Positions 8,325 to 16,546 of a stretch of DNA of 46,593 nucleotides are shown piece by piece (position 1 is the first letter of the stretch; every line of letters starts with the position of its first letter). The stretch lies in the NCBI GenBank assembly GCA_017610335.1, contig JAFCCG010000002.1, forward strand, positions 1 through 46,593, read 5' to 3'. Source of the DNA: Chloroflexota bacterium. Its GTDB lineage: Archaea > Iainarchaeota > Iainarchaeia > Iainarchaeales > GCA-2688035. The notes beneath the pieces were generated by a model that saw nothing but the letters and a program-made list of their open reading frames with translations, was not told the DNA's origin and searched no databases. A program made the translations under genes and the position numbers.

Positions 8325-9296
8325 ATGAAAAAAATGTTAAAGCTTGTAGTGCTAATCCCTGCGCTCAACGAGGAAAAAACAATTGCCACAGTAATCAAAG
8401 CAATTCCAAGAAAAATTGAAGGAATTTCAAAAGTACTTGTTTTAGTAGTTGACGACGGAAGCACTGACAGAACAGTACAAAAGGCAAGACTTGCAAAAGC
8501 TAACAAAATCGTTTCACACAAGGGAAACAAAGGTCTCGGAATAGCATTCCAAACAGGACTTGACACAGCCCTTAAAATGGGCGCAAGAATTATTGTAAAC
8601 ATTGACGCAGACGGGCAATTCAATCCAAAAGACATTCCAAAAATCATTGCACCAATTTTACAAGACAAAGCAGATGTTGTCATATGCAGCCGTTTTTTGG
8701 ACAAAAGCCTTGAATCAAAAATGCCAGGAATTAAAAAATTCGGAAACAGATTGTTTACAAAAATAATAAACCTGTTTACAGGAAGCCATTTTACTGATAC
8801 ACAATGCGGCTTCAGAGCATACAGCAAAGAAGCCGCTTTGAGAATGAACCTGTTTGCAAAATTCACTTACACACAGGAAGTTTTAATGGACCTTTCACAG
8901 AAAGGAATGCGAATTGAAGAAGTTGCCTGCAAAGTAGAGGGAAAACGCAACGGTCAAAGCAGAATTGTATCACACTGGTATAGTTATGGAATAAGAGCAT
9001 TGATAATAGTAGTAAGAAGTTTAAGAGACTACAAACCATTACAGTTTTTTGGGATTATCGGCACAATCTTTTTCCTTATAGGAGCAATAAGCGCATTTAT
9101 TCTCTGGATAAGACTTATACTAATCCACCAAATAGACCCATTCATGTGGATTGTTTACACAGACGTTATCTTAATCGTTCTCGGATTCCTTTTGATAATT
9201 CTTGCACTAATCGCAGACCTTGTTGACAGACAAAAAAGAATACAGGAAGAAATCCTTTACAGAATTAAGAAAAAAGAAATTGAAAAAATTCAATAA
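8325..9296 (+). CDS. Polyprenyl-phosphate glycosyltransferase (GT2, DPMS/GtrB-like) with membrane tail
   Basis: Predicted enzyme that loads a sugar onto a polyprenyl phosphate, the donor used by GT-C enzymes such as the two GT39-type proteins here. Seen: VVLIPALNEEKTIA at the N-terminus, VVDDGSTDRT, NIDADGQFNP (catalytic DxD) around residue 90, and TQCGFRAYSKEA, a hallmark of the DPMS group. Two C-terminal hydrophobic hairpins follow (about residues 230-300), then a Lys/Glu-rich tail. TTG 8316 is an alternative start; I prefer ATG 8325. The last 171 bases are repeated at 12108-12278. Confidence 0.88.
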   Translation: MKKMLKLVVLIPALNEEKTIATVIKAIPRKIEGISKVLVLVVDDGSTDRTVQKARLAKANKIVSHKGNKGLGIAFQTGLDTALKMGARIIVNIDADGQFNPKDIPKIIAPILQDKADVVICSRFLDKSLESKMPGIKKFGNRLFTKIINLFTGSHFTDTQCGFRAYSKEAALRMNLFAKFTYTQEVLMDLSQKGMRIEEVACKVEGKRNGQSRIVSHWYSYGIRALIIVVRSLRDYKPLQFFGIIGTIFFLIGAISAFILWIRLILIHQIDPFMWIVYTDVILIVLGFLLIILALIADLVDRQKRIQEEILYRIKKKEIEKIQ

Positions 9297-9304
9297 ATCA
9301 AAAA
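9134..9304 (+). repeat. Direct repeat, copy 1: 3' end of the GT2 gene
   Basis: This 171-base stretch covers the last 54 codons and stop of the GT2 plus 8 bases. It recurs at 12108-12278 with a single mismatch that I can see (GCAGAC versus GCAAAC). Offset 2974 bases, same orientation. Confidence 0.95.
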
Positions 9305-9443
9305 AAATAGAATTAAAAAAAAACAAACAAGTGTTTCAATTTGATTTGATTTCCAAGATTGTACCAAATTGGTTAAGTTAAAAAAGAAAACCTCTTTGAT
9401 TATTACTTATAATACTCACTTACAATACATTTTTGGAGACCGC

Positions 9444-9533
9444 ATGAATATTGTATGTTTTAACCCCTCCAAAGAATTGCTTAAAACAAGCTTTAGAAGC
9501 GGCTGGAGCCTGCTACAATATATCAGGGGATAA
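9444..9533 (+). pseudogene. B12-type radical SAM gene collapsed to 29 codons
   Basis: Translation MNIVCFNPSKELLKTSF then RSGWSLLQYIRG. The first 8 codons match the start of the intact gene at 13708 (MNIVFLNP) and the rest matches its last codons (LLKTSFRSGWSLLQYIK). About 1.3 kb has been removed with the frame kept. Its promoter region (9327-9443) also matches that of the intact gene (13587-13707), and a GGAGA ribosome-binding site is kept. The stop lies 4 bases before the next gene's ATG, so it may now act as a leader ORF for that gene. Confidence 0.85.
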
Positions 9534-9537
9534 AGAG

Positions 9538-10236
9538 ATGGCTAAAAATAATGAAAGTGTTTCCTTTTTTTTCCCAGCATACTATGATAAAAAAAGCCTT
9601 CCAAAACTTGTTTCCGACTTTTATAAAACTCTTCAAAAGACAGGGCGAGATTTTGAAATAATAATAATAGACGATTGTAGCCCTGATGGAACAGGCGCGG
9701 TTGCGAACAAACTTGCCAAAAAATTTCCAAAGGTTAGAGTAATTCACAACCCAAAAAATTTGGGATATGGTGGCGTATTGTTCGCAGGATTTAATTCAGC
9801 AAAAAAAGACCTGGTTGGCTTTACCGACGGGGATGCACAGTATTCTGCAAATGACTTTGGGAAATTTCTGGAAGCAATAAAGGACGCAGATTTTGTCATA
9901 GGATACAGGATGAACAGGGCCGAGGGTGTTAGCAGGATGATTATACAAAATGGCAACAAGGTTGCATTGTTTTTATTTTTTGGCATGCGCTTTAGGGATT
10001 GTGACTGCGGCTTCAAGATGATTAGAAAAAATGTTTTCAAAAAGGTGACACCGCATTCAAAAGGCGGATTTTTCAGCGCGGAAATGATTTACCGTGCAAA
10101 AAAGAACGGTTTGAGAATTAAAGAAGTTCCAGTAACACATTTGAAAAGGCCTTTTGGAAAAAGTACTTTTTTGAGATGGGGCAAAATTTTTGACTTTATT
10201 GAGGATATGCTGAAAATGCGGATTGGAAAACTTTAA
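9538..10236 (+). CDS. Family 2 glycosyltransferase (DPMS-like, soluble)
   Basis: 232-aa GT-A enzyme without membrane tail, probably adding a sugar to a polyprenyl phosphate or glycan intermediate. Seen: VSFFFPAYYDKKSLPKL, IIIIDDCSPDGTG, NLGYGGVLFAGF, FTDGDAQYSANDF (the DxD-like TDGDAQ), and DCDCGFKMIRKNV, which matches the CGF signature. I start it at ATG 9538, preceded by AGGGGATAAAGAG, rather than at 9451, because the earlier codons belong to the collapsed radical SAM remnant. It has probably been placed under that gene's old promoter. It is followed by an SDR gene 29 bases downstream. Confidence 0.85.
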   Translation: MAKNNESVSFFFPAYYDKKSLPKLVSDFYKTLQKTGRDFEIIIIDDCSPDGTGAVANKLAKKFPKVRVIHNPKNLGYGGVLFAGFNSAKKDLVGFTDGDAQYSANDFGKFLEAIKDADFVIGYRMNRAEGVSRMIIQNGNKVALFLFFGMRFRDCDCGFKMIRKNVFKKVTPHSKGGFFSAEMIYRAKKNGLRIKEVPVTHLKRPFGKSTFLRWGKIFDFIEDMLKMRIGKL

Positions 10237-10265
10237 TAAAAGGTTTTGCACCAATAAGTTTTGCA

Positions 10266-11183
10266 ATGAGTAATTACCTTGTTTTAGGAGCAAATGGTCT
10301 TATTGGCAGCAGTGTTTCAGAACGACTTGCTATAGAAGGCCATAACATACGAGCCTTTGACCTGTTTCAGGGACATGACAACCTTGTAGGCATTGAATCT
10401 ATTGAAAAAATGAAGGCAGATTATTTGAAGGAAGAAGACTTAAAAAAAGCAGTCAAAGAAATTGAAACAGTGTTTCATTGCATTCATACAACGATTCCAA
10501 GAACAAGTGTTGAAAAACCATTGTTTGACGCTGAAACAAACATTGTTCCAAGTCTCAGACTTTTGGAACAGGCAACAAAGGCAGGCGTGAAAAAAATCGT
10601 TTACATCAGCTCTTTGGCAGTTTATGGAAACCCATTAAACAATCCAATTAAGGAAACTGATGCCATGCAACCAATTTCCCCATATGGTGTGTCAAAGCTT
10701 GCAATTGAAAAGTATTTGGAATTGTTTTACAAAAACCATGGACTGGATTACACAATATTAAGACTTGCACCAACCTACGGTGAAAGGCAAAGAGTTTCTC
10801 CAGGATCAGGAGTTATAGCAAACTTTGTTTTTAATTCACTGCATGAAAAGCCAATTATAATGTACGGAAACGGAAATGCTGAAAGAAACTTTTTGTTTGT
10901 TGAAGACTCTGCAAAAGGCATTTCCAAAGCAGCTTTCAAGAAAACTAAATCAAAAATTTTCAATTTGGGCGGCTCCGAAACTGTAAGTGTGAAGCAATTA
11001 GCAGGGAAGGTGGCAAACGCAACAGGCAAAAAATTGAAAATAAACCATATTGAAAAAAAAAACGAGATTGAAAAGCTTGTATGCGATTTTACCAGGGCAA
11101 AACAAGAACTTTTATGGAAACCAGAAGTCAAGTTGGATGAAGGCATAAAAAGATGTGTTGCAACATTTAAAAAAGGAGAGTAA
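10266..11183 (+). CDS. NAD-dependent epimerase/dehydratase (extended SDR, GalE-like)
   Basis: 305-aa nucleotide-sugar SDR. Seen: LVLGANGLIGSSVSERL (Rossmann glycine motif, residues 4-20), TVFHCIHTTIPRTS, VYISSLAVYG (catalytic Ser), SPYGVSKLAIEKYLE (YxxxK), and LRLAPTYGERQRVSPG. The substrate is not determinable; UDP- or GDP-hexose 4-epimerisation or reduction are candidates. The glycine motif reads GANGLIGS rather than TGxxGFIG. It sits in a plus-strand run with the GT2 upstream and a methyltransferase 5 bases downstream. Confidence 0.82.
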   Translation: MSNYLVLGANGLIGSSVSERLAIEGHNIRAFDLFQGHDNLVGIESIEKMKADYLKEEDLKKAVKEIETVFHCIHTTIPRTSVEKPLFDAETNIVPSLRLLEQATKAGVKKIVYISSLAVYGNPLNNPIKETDAMQPISPYGVSKLAIEKYLELFYKNHGLDYTILRLAPTYGERQRVSPGSGVIANFVFNSLHEKPIIMYGNGNAERNFLFVEDSAKGISKAAFKKTKSKIFNLGGSETVSVKQLAGKVANATGKKLKINHIEKKNEIEKLVCDFTRAKQELLWKPEVKLDEGIKRCVATFKKGE

Positions 11184-11188
11184 TTTGA

Positions 11189-11947
11189 ATGGAAAAAAAG
11201 TATGCCTCAAAGTACTTCAATCTGGAAGACGAGCATTGGTGGTTTAAGGCAAGGCGTGACATAATAGGCAGAATAATTAAAGAAATGCCAAAGAAGGCAA
11301 AGATTTTGGATGTCGGATGCAGCGGAGGCGTTTTAATTAATGCGCTCAAGGAAAATGGCTTTTGGGACATCAGCGGAATTGACATCAGCGAAGAAGCCAT
11401 TGAAAAGTGCAAAAAGACAGGGCTAAAAAAAGTAAAAAAAGCCGACGGAGCAAAAACCGGCTTTAAGGCAAACAGCTTCGACCTGATAATTGCTTCAGAT
11501 GTCCTTGAACACATTAAAGAAGAAAAGAAAGCACTAAAAGAATGGAAAAAGATTTTGAAGAAAAACGGAAAACTTCTGGTTTTTGTGCCAGCAGTTGATT
11601 TTTTGTGGAGCGCTCACGATGTGGCAAACGCGCATTGTAGAAGATACAAAAAGAAAAAGCTTTGCAAAGCGTTAAAGGAAGCTGGTTTTGAAGTGTTGCA
11701 ATCAGGCTATTGGAACTTTTTTTTGTTTCTTCCGGTAAGCATTTCAAGAATTGTGCAGAACCTTTTTATTCAACCGGAAAAGAGACATGAAAGGAGAGAC
11801 CAACTGGTAAAAGCTGGTAGAATTTCAAACAGGCTGTTGACTGAATTACTTTTGCTTGAAAACAGGATGTTTTCAAACAAGGTTAACTTTCCTTTTGGAG
11901 TAAGCATTTTTGCACTAGGCAAAAATTTTGAGATTGCACCAAAATAA
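11189..11947 (+). CDS. Class I SAM-dependent methyltransferase
   Basis: 252 aa. Seen: ILDVGCSGGVLINALKENG (motif I, about residues 37-55), GIDISEEAIEKC (motif II acidic end), DLIIASDVLEHIKEEKKAL (motif III/IV), and GKLLVFVPAVDFLWS, all typical of ubiE/type 11-12 methyltransferases. The start is an ATG after AAAGGAGAGTAATTTGA. It ends the plus-strand run; the next 160 bases are non-coding, then comes the duplicated GT2 tail. The substrate is unknown and probably a sugar or lipid carrier in this setting. Confidence 0.82.
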   Translation: MEKKYASKYFNLEDEHWWFKARRDIIGRIIKEMPKKAKILDVGCSGGVLINALKENGFWDISGIDISEEAIEKCKKTGLKKVKKADGAKTGFKANSFDLIIASDVLEHIKEEKKALKEWKKILKKNGKLLVFVPAVDFLWSAHDVANAHCRRYKKKKLCKALKEAGFEVLQSGYWNFFLFLPVSISRIVQNLFIQPEKRHERRDQLVKAGRISNRLLTELLLLENRMFSNKVNFPFGVSIFALGKNFEIAPK

Positions 11948-12107
11948 TTTATAATCTGTTGCAAGCCATATTTTAGTATTGGCAAAGCCGGTGAATCAAA
12001 TAAATATTGCCAACAGAAACTATACTTATAGAATTAGTAGAAAACAAACGGAGTCAATTAAATAGCAAAGGCATTAGCTGAAAAGAAAACAGTTCTATTG
12101 GTTCAGC

Positions 12108-12278
12108 AGACCCATTCATGTGGATTGTTTACACAGACGTTATCTTAATCGTTCTCGGATTCCTTTTGATAATTCTTGCACTAATCGCAAACCTTGTTGA
12201 CAGACAAAAAAGAATACAGGAAGAAATCCTTTACAGAATTAAGAAAAAAGAAATTGAAAAAATTCAATAAATCAAAAA
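12108..12278 (+). repeat. Direct repeat, copy 2: orphan GT2 tail
   Basis: Near-identical copy of 9134-9304, with no GT2 body attached. It ends 2 bases before the stop of the convergent radical SAM gene. The preceding 11948-12107 is AT-rich and I see no gene in it. Confidence 0.95.
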
Positions 12279-12279
12279 C

Positions 12280-13575
12280 TTACGATTTCTTTTTTCTAAA
12301 CATTTGTGAAAAGTATTTTATACCTGAAAGCAAGAGCTTTGGATTTTTTGCAACCCTTTTCAAAACATAACCTGGCCTAAAGTAAACTTCTTTGTAAGCC
12401 TTTTTGTACATTTTTTCAACAAGGTCTTTGTCAAGGTCGCCAAATTCATAATATGCTTTTCCAGAATAACTACCAAAAGATGCCCAATCTTCTACCAAAA
12501 ACTTTCCTTCCTTTTCAACCATTCCATAAAGCTCGGTTCCGGGATAAGGAACTGTCACAGTAAATTGCACAAGATCCAAAGGAAGTTTTTTTGCAAAATC
12601 AATTGTTTCCTGCATTGTTTTCTCATTATCAAAAGGCAATCCAATCATAAAAAATCCAATTGTTTCAATCCCTGCTTCCTTTGCCCATCTTACAGCATTC
12701 TCAACCTGCTCTAACTTAATTCCTTTCCCAACTTTATCTAATACTTTCTGATTTCCTGATTCAACACCAAAAGAAAGCTGATAACATCCTGCTTTTTTCA
12801 TAAGCTTAAGCAAAGGCAAATCCATAGTGTCAACCCTTACACCATTAGGGCAGGTCCAGGCAATTTTTATTTTTCTTTGAATTATTTCCCTGCAAATGTC
12901 AACAGTTCTTGCTCTATTTTGTGAAAAATTATCATCAATAAAAGCAATTTCCTTAACGCCGTACTCTTTTTGTAAATTTTCAATCTCGTCAACCACATTT
13001 TTTGCAGAACGCATTCTGTAAGTCCTTCCAAAAATTCCCTTAAAGCAGTAAACGCAGCCCCATGGACAGCCCCTTGAAGTCATAACCTTAAGGTAAGGAT
13101 GACGCCTTGTTGGTGCAGTATACTTTTCTAAAGGAAGGCCATGCCAATCAGGAAAAGGAATTAAATCAATGTCTTTTACTAAGGTCCCTCGGATTATTTT
13201 TTTCTTTGAAGAAAAAATTTCAAGAACACTGTTTTCTCCTTCTCCAACAACAACTTTATCAGCATGTTCCAATGCTTCTTTTGGCATTATTGAAGCATGC
13301 GGACCTCCAATCACAACCTTTTTTCCACTTGCCCTGTAAGCGTCAGCCATTTTGTAAGCTTGTTTTGCAGTAGGAGTAAAAATTGTTAAACCAACCCACT
13401 CTGTTTCAACAGATTTGGGAGATGTTGACATTCCTGCTGTTTCATCAATAAGCACTGTCCTAATCCTGTTCTTTTCAAGAATTGCTTTCAAATAAGCAAT
13501 GCCCAAAGGCGGGCTTGGATGTGCTACATATACCCCAAATGCAGGATTAATCAGGGTAATTGAATGTTCTACCAT
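12280..13575 (-). CDS. B12-binding-type radical SAM protein (1)
   Basis: Two-domain enzyme of the class B (cobalamin-binding) radical SAM group. N-terminal Rossmann-like B12 domain: TLINPAFGVYVAHPSPPLG, VIGGPHASIMP, VVVGEGEN. It lacks the DxHxxG motif. The radical SAM domain has TSRGCPWGCVYCFKG (CxxxCxxC, near residue 172) and IDDNFSQN, SFGVESGN, GLPFDNEKT. I start at ATG 13575 (MVEHSITL) because the 19 upstream codons show no similarity to its paralogues. It is divergent from the next paralogue at 13708. C-methylation of a sugar or lipid is a reasonable inference, not shown. Confidence 0.85.
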   Translation of the reverse strand: MVEHSITLINPAFGVYVAHPSPPLGIAYLKAILEKNRIRTVLIDETAGMSTSPKSVETEWVGLTIFTPTAKQAYKMADAYRASGKKVVIGGPHASIMPKEALEHADKVVVGEGENSVLEIFSSKKKIIRGTLVKDIDLIPFPDWHGLPLEKYTAPTRRHPYLKVMTSRGCPWGCVYCFKGIFGRTYRMRSAKNVVDEIENLQKEYGVKEIAFIDDNFSQNRARTVDICREIIQRKIKIAWTCPNGVRVDTMDLPLLKLMKKAGCYQLSFGVESGNQKVLDKVGKGIKLEQVENAVRWAKEAGIETIGFFMIGLPFDNEKTMQETIDFAKKLPLDLVQFTVTVPYPGTELYGMVEKEGKFLVEDWASFGSYSGKAYYEFGDLDKDLVEKMYKKAYKEVYFRPGYVLKRVAKNPKLLLSGIKYFSQMFRKKKS

Positions 13576-13586
13576 AAAAAAAATTA

Positions 13587-13707
13587 AACCAGCAAGTGTT
13601 TTAATTTGGTTTGGTTTCCAAGATTGTACCAAATTGGTTAAGTTAAAAAAGAAAACCTCTTTGATTATTATTTATAGTAATCACTTAGAATTAGTTTTGG
13701 TGACCTT
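13587..13707 (+). promoter_or_regulatory. Duplicated promoter/leader of the radical SAM gene
   Basis: The stretch from CAAGTGTTT to the GGTGAC ribosome-binding site is about 80-90% identical by eye to 9327-9443, including the exact run CCAAGATTGTACCAAATTGG. TTATTATTTATAG just before the ribosome-binding site is the likely TATA region. Confidence 0.6.
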
Positions 13708-15120
13708 ATGAATATTGTATTTTTGAACCCCCCATTTAAAGGAATATACAACAGAGAAGTCAGGTTTCAGGCAGTTTCGCCACAAAAGGCACTGCACCCG
13801 CCGATAATTTTAGGATATGCCACAGCAGTCTGCCAAAGAAACAAACACAAAGTTGATTTGATTGACGCACCAGCTCTTGAAATTTCAATGGAAGAAACCA
13901 TAAAAAGAATTTCAGATTTCGAACCGGAATATGTTGTAATGCTTACATCAACAGCATCTGTTGAAAGCGATGCAGGTCTTGCAAAAAAAATTGCTGCAGA
14001 AACAGGTGCAAAAACAATTGCAGTAGGAGTTCACGCAACAGCTATTCCGGAAGACACATTAAAACAAGGCTTCGACATTGTTGCAAAAGGAGAATACGAA
14101 TATACAATTGCTGAAATTGCAAAAGGAATTCCTTTGGAAAAAATTGAAGGAATTTCATTCAAAAAAGGCAACAAGTTTATACATAACAAAGCACGTCCGT
14201 TAATCAAAGATCTTGATAATTTACCATACCCTGCAAGAGAATTCCTTCCAAACGAAAAATATTATTCGGCTTTATACAAAAACCCGTTTACTTTTGTGCT
14301 TGCAGGCAGAGGCTGTCCACACCAATGCATTTATTGTGCAGGACCACAACTCATGTCTGGCAGGGGTTATAGAATGAGGTCTCCTGAAAACGTTGTTAAA
14401 GAATTAAAATACCTTAAAGAAAATTTCAAATTCAAAAGCGTGCTGTTTAATGACGATACTTTGAATGTCAACAAAAAATATTTGCTTGAATTATGTGATT
14501 TGATTGTTAAAGAAAAGATTGAAATGCCATGGGTTGCATACAGCAGAGTTGACTCTGTTGATGAAGAGATTGCAAAAGCAATGAAAAGGGCCGGGTGCTT
14601 TCTTGTAAAAATAGGATTTGAATCAGGTTGCGATGAACAACTTAAAACAATGAAGAAAGGACCAAGGGCAACAACAGAACAAGGAAAAAAAGCTGCAAAA
14701 TGTTTTGAGAACGCAGGCATTCAGGTTCATGGAACATTTGTTTTTGGAATGCCTGGCGAAACAGTTGAAAGCATTAAGAAAACCATCAAATATGCAAAAG
14801 AACTTAATATTGACTTTGTACAGTTCAGTGTTGCCCAACCATACCCTGGAACAGAATTTTATGATTTCCTTAAAAGCAAGAACTATTTAAAATTTGAAAA
14901 ATGGTCAGATTACCTTGATTCCGATGGAAAAATCAGACCAATTTTTGAATATCCAAACCTTAGTGCAAAAGACATGCAATACTGGCTAAAACAAGCTTAC
15001 AAAGAATATTATTTAAGACCAAAATATATGTTTAAAGCATTAAAGCAAAGGATTACAAACAGGAATCTTCTAAAAACAAGCTTTAGAAGCGGATGGAGTC
15101 TTTTGCAATATATAAAATAA
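13708..15120 (+). CDS. B12-binding-type radical SAM protein (2)
   Basis: 470 aa with the same two-domain plan. Seen: MNIVFLNPPFKGIYNREVRF, IILGYATAV, VVMLTSTASVESD, IAVGVHATAIPE, IVAKGEYEYTI (B12-like domain, no DxHxxG), then LAGRGCPHQCIYCAGPQ (CxxxCxxC, about residue 200), FNDDTLNVNKK, KIGFESGCDEQL and FGMPGETVES. The ATG follows GGTGACCTT. A deleted remnant of a second copy lies at 9444-9533, sharing promoter, start and last codons. It converges on the GT4 gene across a 39-bp terminator repeat. Confidence 0.86.
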   Translation: MNIVFLNPPFKGIYNREVRFQAVSPQKALHPPIILGYATAVCQRNKHKVDLIDAPALEISMEETIKRISDFEPEYVVMLTSTASVESDAGLAKKIAAETGAKTIAVGVHATAIPEDTLKQGFDIVAKGEYEYTIAEIAKGIPLEKIEGISFKKGNKFIHNKARPLIKDLDNLPYPAREFLPNEKYYSALYKNPFTFVLAGRGCPHQCIYCAGPQLMSGRGYRMRSPENVVKELKYLKENFKFKSVLFNDDTLNVNKKYLLELCDLIVKEKIEMPWVAYSRVDSVDEEIAKAMKRAGCFLVKIGFESGCDEQLKTMKKGPRATTEQGKKAAKCFENAGIQVHGTFVFGMPGETVESIKKTIKYAKELNIDFVQFSVAQPYPGTEFYDFLKSKNYLKFEKWSDYLDSDGKIRPIFEYPNLSAKDMQYWLKQAYKEYYLRPKYMFKALKQRITNRNLLKTSFRSGWSLLQYIK

Positions 15121-15130
15121 CAGAATTCAA

Positions 15131-15230
15131 AAAAAAAGCACCAGCTTTAGCACATAAAACAACAGGATTTGAAAAAGCACCAGCTTTAGCATAGGAAATA
15201 AAAGAATTTGAAAAAGCATCAGCTTTTTTG
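15131..15230. terminator. Triple tandem 39-bp repeat carrying hairpin terminators between convergent genes
   Basis: Three imperfect 39-base units. Each contains a palindrome AAAGC-N4-GCTTT (15135-15148, 15174-15187, 15213-15226), exactly 39 bases apart. On the minus strand each stem is followed by a T-run (5 to 9 T), so each looks like an intrinsic terminator; the stem also reads on plus. The GT4 stop codon (15219-15221) lies inside the third hairpin. Confidence 0.6.
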
Positions 15231-16424
15231 CAAGCGCAGAATCTTTTGGTATATTTCAAAACCCTTTTCAACAGCAGAATACCATGAAAAGTTTTTTTCA
15301 GTATAATCACGCGCATTCTTTGACATTCTTTTTCTCAAGATCTCATCTTTCAACAAAATATTCAGCTTTTTTGCAATTTCTTTTGGATTTTTTGGCTTTA
15401 CAAGAAATCCATTAAAGCCGTCCTTTACAACATCAATAAGACCACCAACTTTTGAAACAATAACCGGTTTACCACAAGCAGTTGCTTCTAGTGCAACAAT
15501 TCCCAAAGTTTCTGTTTCACCACGCGAATCAACAATTGAAGGAATTACAACAATATCTGCTTCATTCATCCACAAAGGCACATCAGCATTCTGCACCTCA
15601 CCAATAAAAATTATTTTGTCACTCAACCCTTTGCCCTTAACCATTTGCTTTAACTCTTTTTCTAAAGGTCCATGCCCAGCAATAACACATACCGCACCAT
15701 CTGATTTCACATAATGCATTGCTTCAATAAGGTAAACAAAACCCTTTTTTTCAACAAACCTGCCAATTGAAAAAATAATTTTTTTATTATTTTCAACGCC
15801 AATTTTTTTCCTAAGCCCAACTCTCGTCATTACCTTAAACTTTTTTTCATCAATGCTTGGCGAAACAATTCCAAAATCCTTAAGCTTTACAACAGCTTTT
15901 GCTTTTTCAAGAGTGTAAGAAGAATTAAACATTACAAAATCGCAGTTTCGCAACACAAACTTGGTCAAAGCCGTTTGAATAAAATTTCCAAAGACCATTC
16001 TGTGAACCCAAAGCACAACAGGCTTGCCAGTAAGCTTTTTTAAAATAATTCCAACAAGCCCGCTTGGAATCCACTGCGCATGAATTATATTTTTGCCCCT
16101 TGAATTTCCTAAAGCCTTGAGAAAAAAAGAAAGCATAAAAAAAGGAAACTGTATTTTTGCCACCAGGCTATTGGCAAGATTAAAAGCAACCCCGCCATGA
16201 TAGGCAATCCTCTGCCATTGCTTTGGAAAAAAATACTGAAAACGGTGAATTCTTATGCCGTCAACTTCTTCAAAGCCAAGGCTGTTTTCCCTGTTATGTG
16301 GAACAACAACATCAATGCCAACGCCTTTTTTTACAAGCCTTGACATAAACTCGTAATTGAAACTGTAATCGCCCTTAAAGCGAAGGAAAGATGTTACAAG
16401 CTGCAGTACTTTTGGTTCAGCCAT
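15219..16424 (-). CDS. Family 4 glycosyltransferase (GT-B fold)
   Basis: 401-aa retaining glycosyltransferase. Seen: VLQLVTSFLRFKGDYSFNYE at the N-terminus, HAQWIPSGLVGIIL, FSIGRFVEKKGFVYLIEAM (start of the donor domain), VIAGHGPLEKEL, and GETETLGIVALEATACGKP, the ExxxxxxxE donor-binding motif typical of GT4. Start MAEPKVLQL. A minus-strand TATA box lies about 27 bases upstream (16447-16457). The 3' end is inside the tandem terminator repeats, and its last codons resemble a repeat unit (KKADAF/KAGAF), so the tail has been amplified. Confidence 0.88.
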   Translation of the reverse strand: MAEPKVLQLVTSFLRFKGDYSFNYEFMSRLVKKGVGIDVVVPHNRENSLGFEEVDGIRIHRFQYFFPKQWQRIAYHGGVAFNLANSLVAKIQFPFFMLSFFLKALGNSRGKNIIHAQWIPSGLVGIILKKLTGKPVVLWVHRMVFGNFIQTALTKFVLRNCDFVMFNSSYTLEKAKAVVKLKDFGIVSPSIDEKKFKVMTRVGLRKKIGVENNKKIIFSIGRFVEKKGFVYLIEAMHYVKSDGAVCVIAGHGPLEKELKQMVKGKGLSDKIIFIGEVQNADVPLWMNEADIVVIPSIVDSRGETETLGIVALEATACGKPVIVSKVGGLIDVVKDGFNGFLVKPKNPKEIAKKLNILLKDEILRKRMSKNARDYTEKNFSWYSAVEKGFEIYQKILRLQKS

Positions 16425-16446
16425 TAATTAAATAAAACAACAATCC

Positions 16447-16457
16447 AAATTTAAAAA
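16447..16457 (-). promoter_or_regulatory. TATA box for the GT4 gene
   Basis: TTTTTAAATTT on the minus strand, centred about 27 bases from the GT4 ATG at 16424. A second TATA-like run (CTTATATAG) lies at about 16499-16509. Confidence 0.5.
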
Positions 16458-16546
16458 GACTTGAAAAACCATGCAATGATTGCACCAAAGAAAGAAAAAG
16501 CTATATAAGCATTTTTGCAGCCGTTTGCAAATCAGCCTCTTTATTA

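Noticed and set aside
9451-9537. N-terminal extension of the second GT2 from 9451
   Set aside because: These codons belong, in another frame, to the collapsed radical SAM relic; the domain begins right after ATG 9538.
13576-13632. N-terminal extension of radical SAM protein 1
   Set aside because: The 19 extra codons fall within the duplicated promoter region and have no counterpart in the paralogues.
15131-15230. Repeats of 39 bp (and 34/41 bp elsewhere) as a CRISPR array
   Set aside because: Units are directly abutting with no unique spacers, only about three copies, and they include gene ends; no cas genes are in the window.
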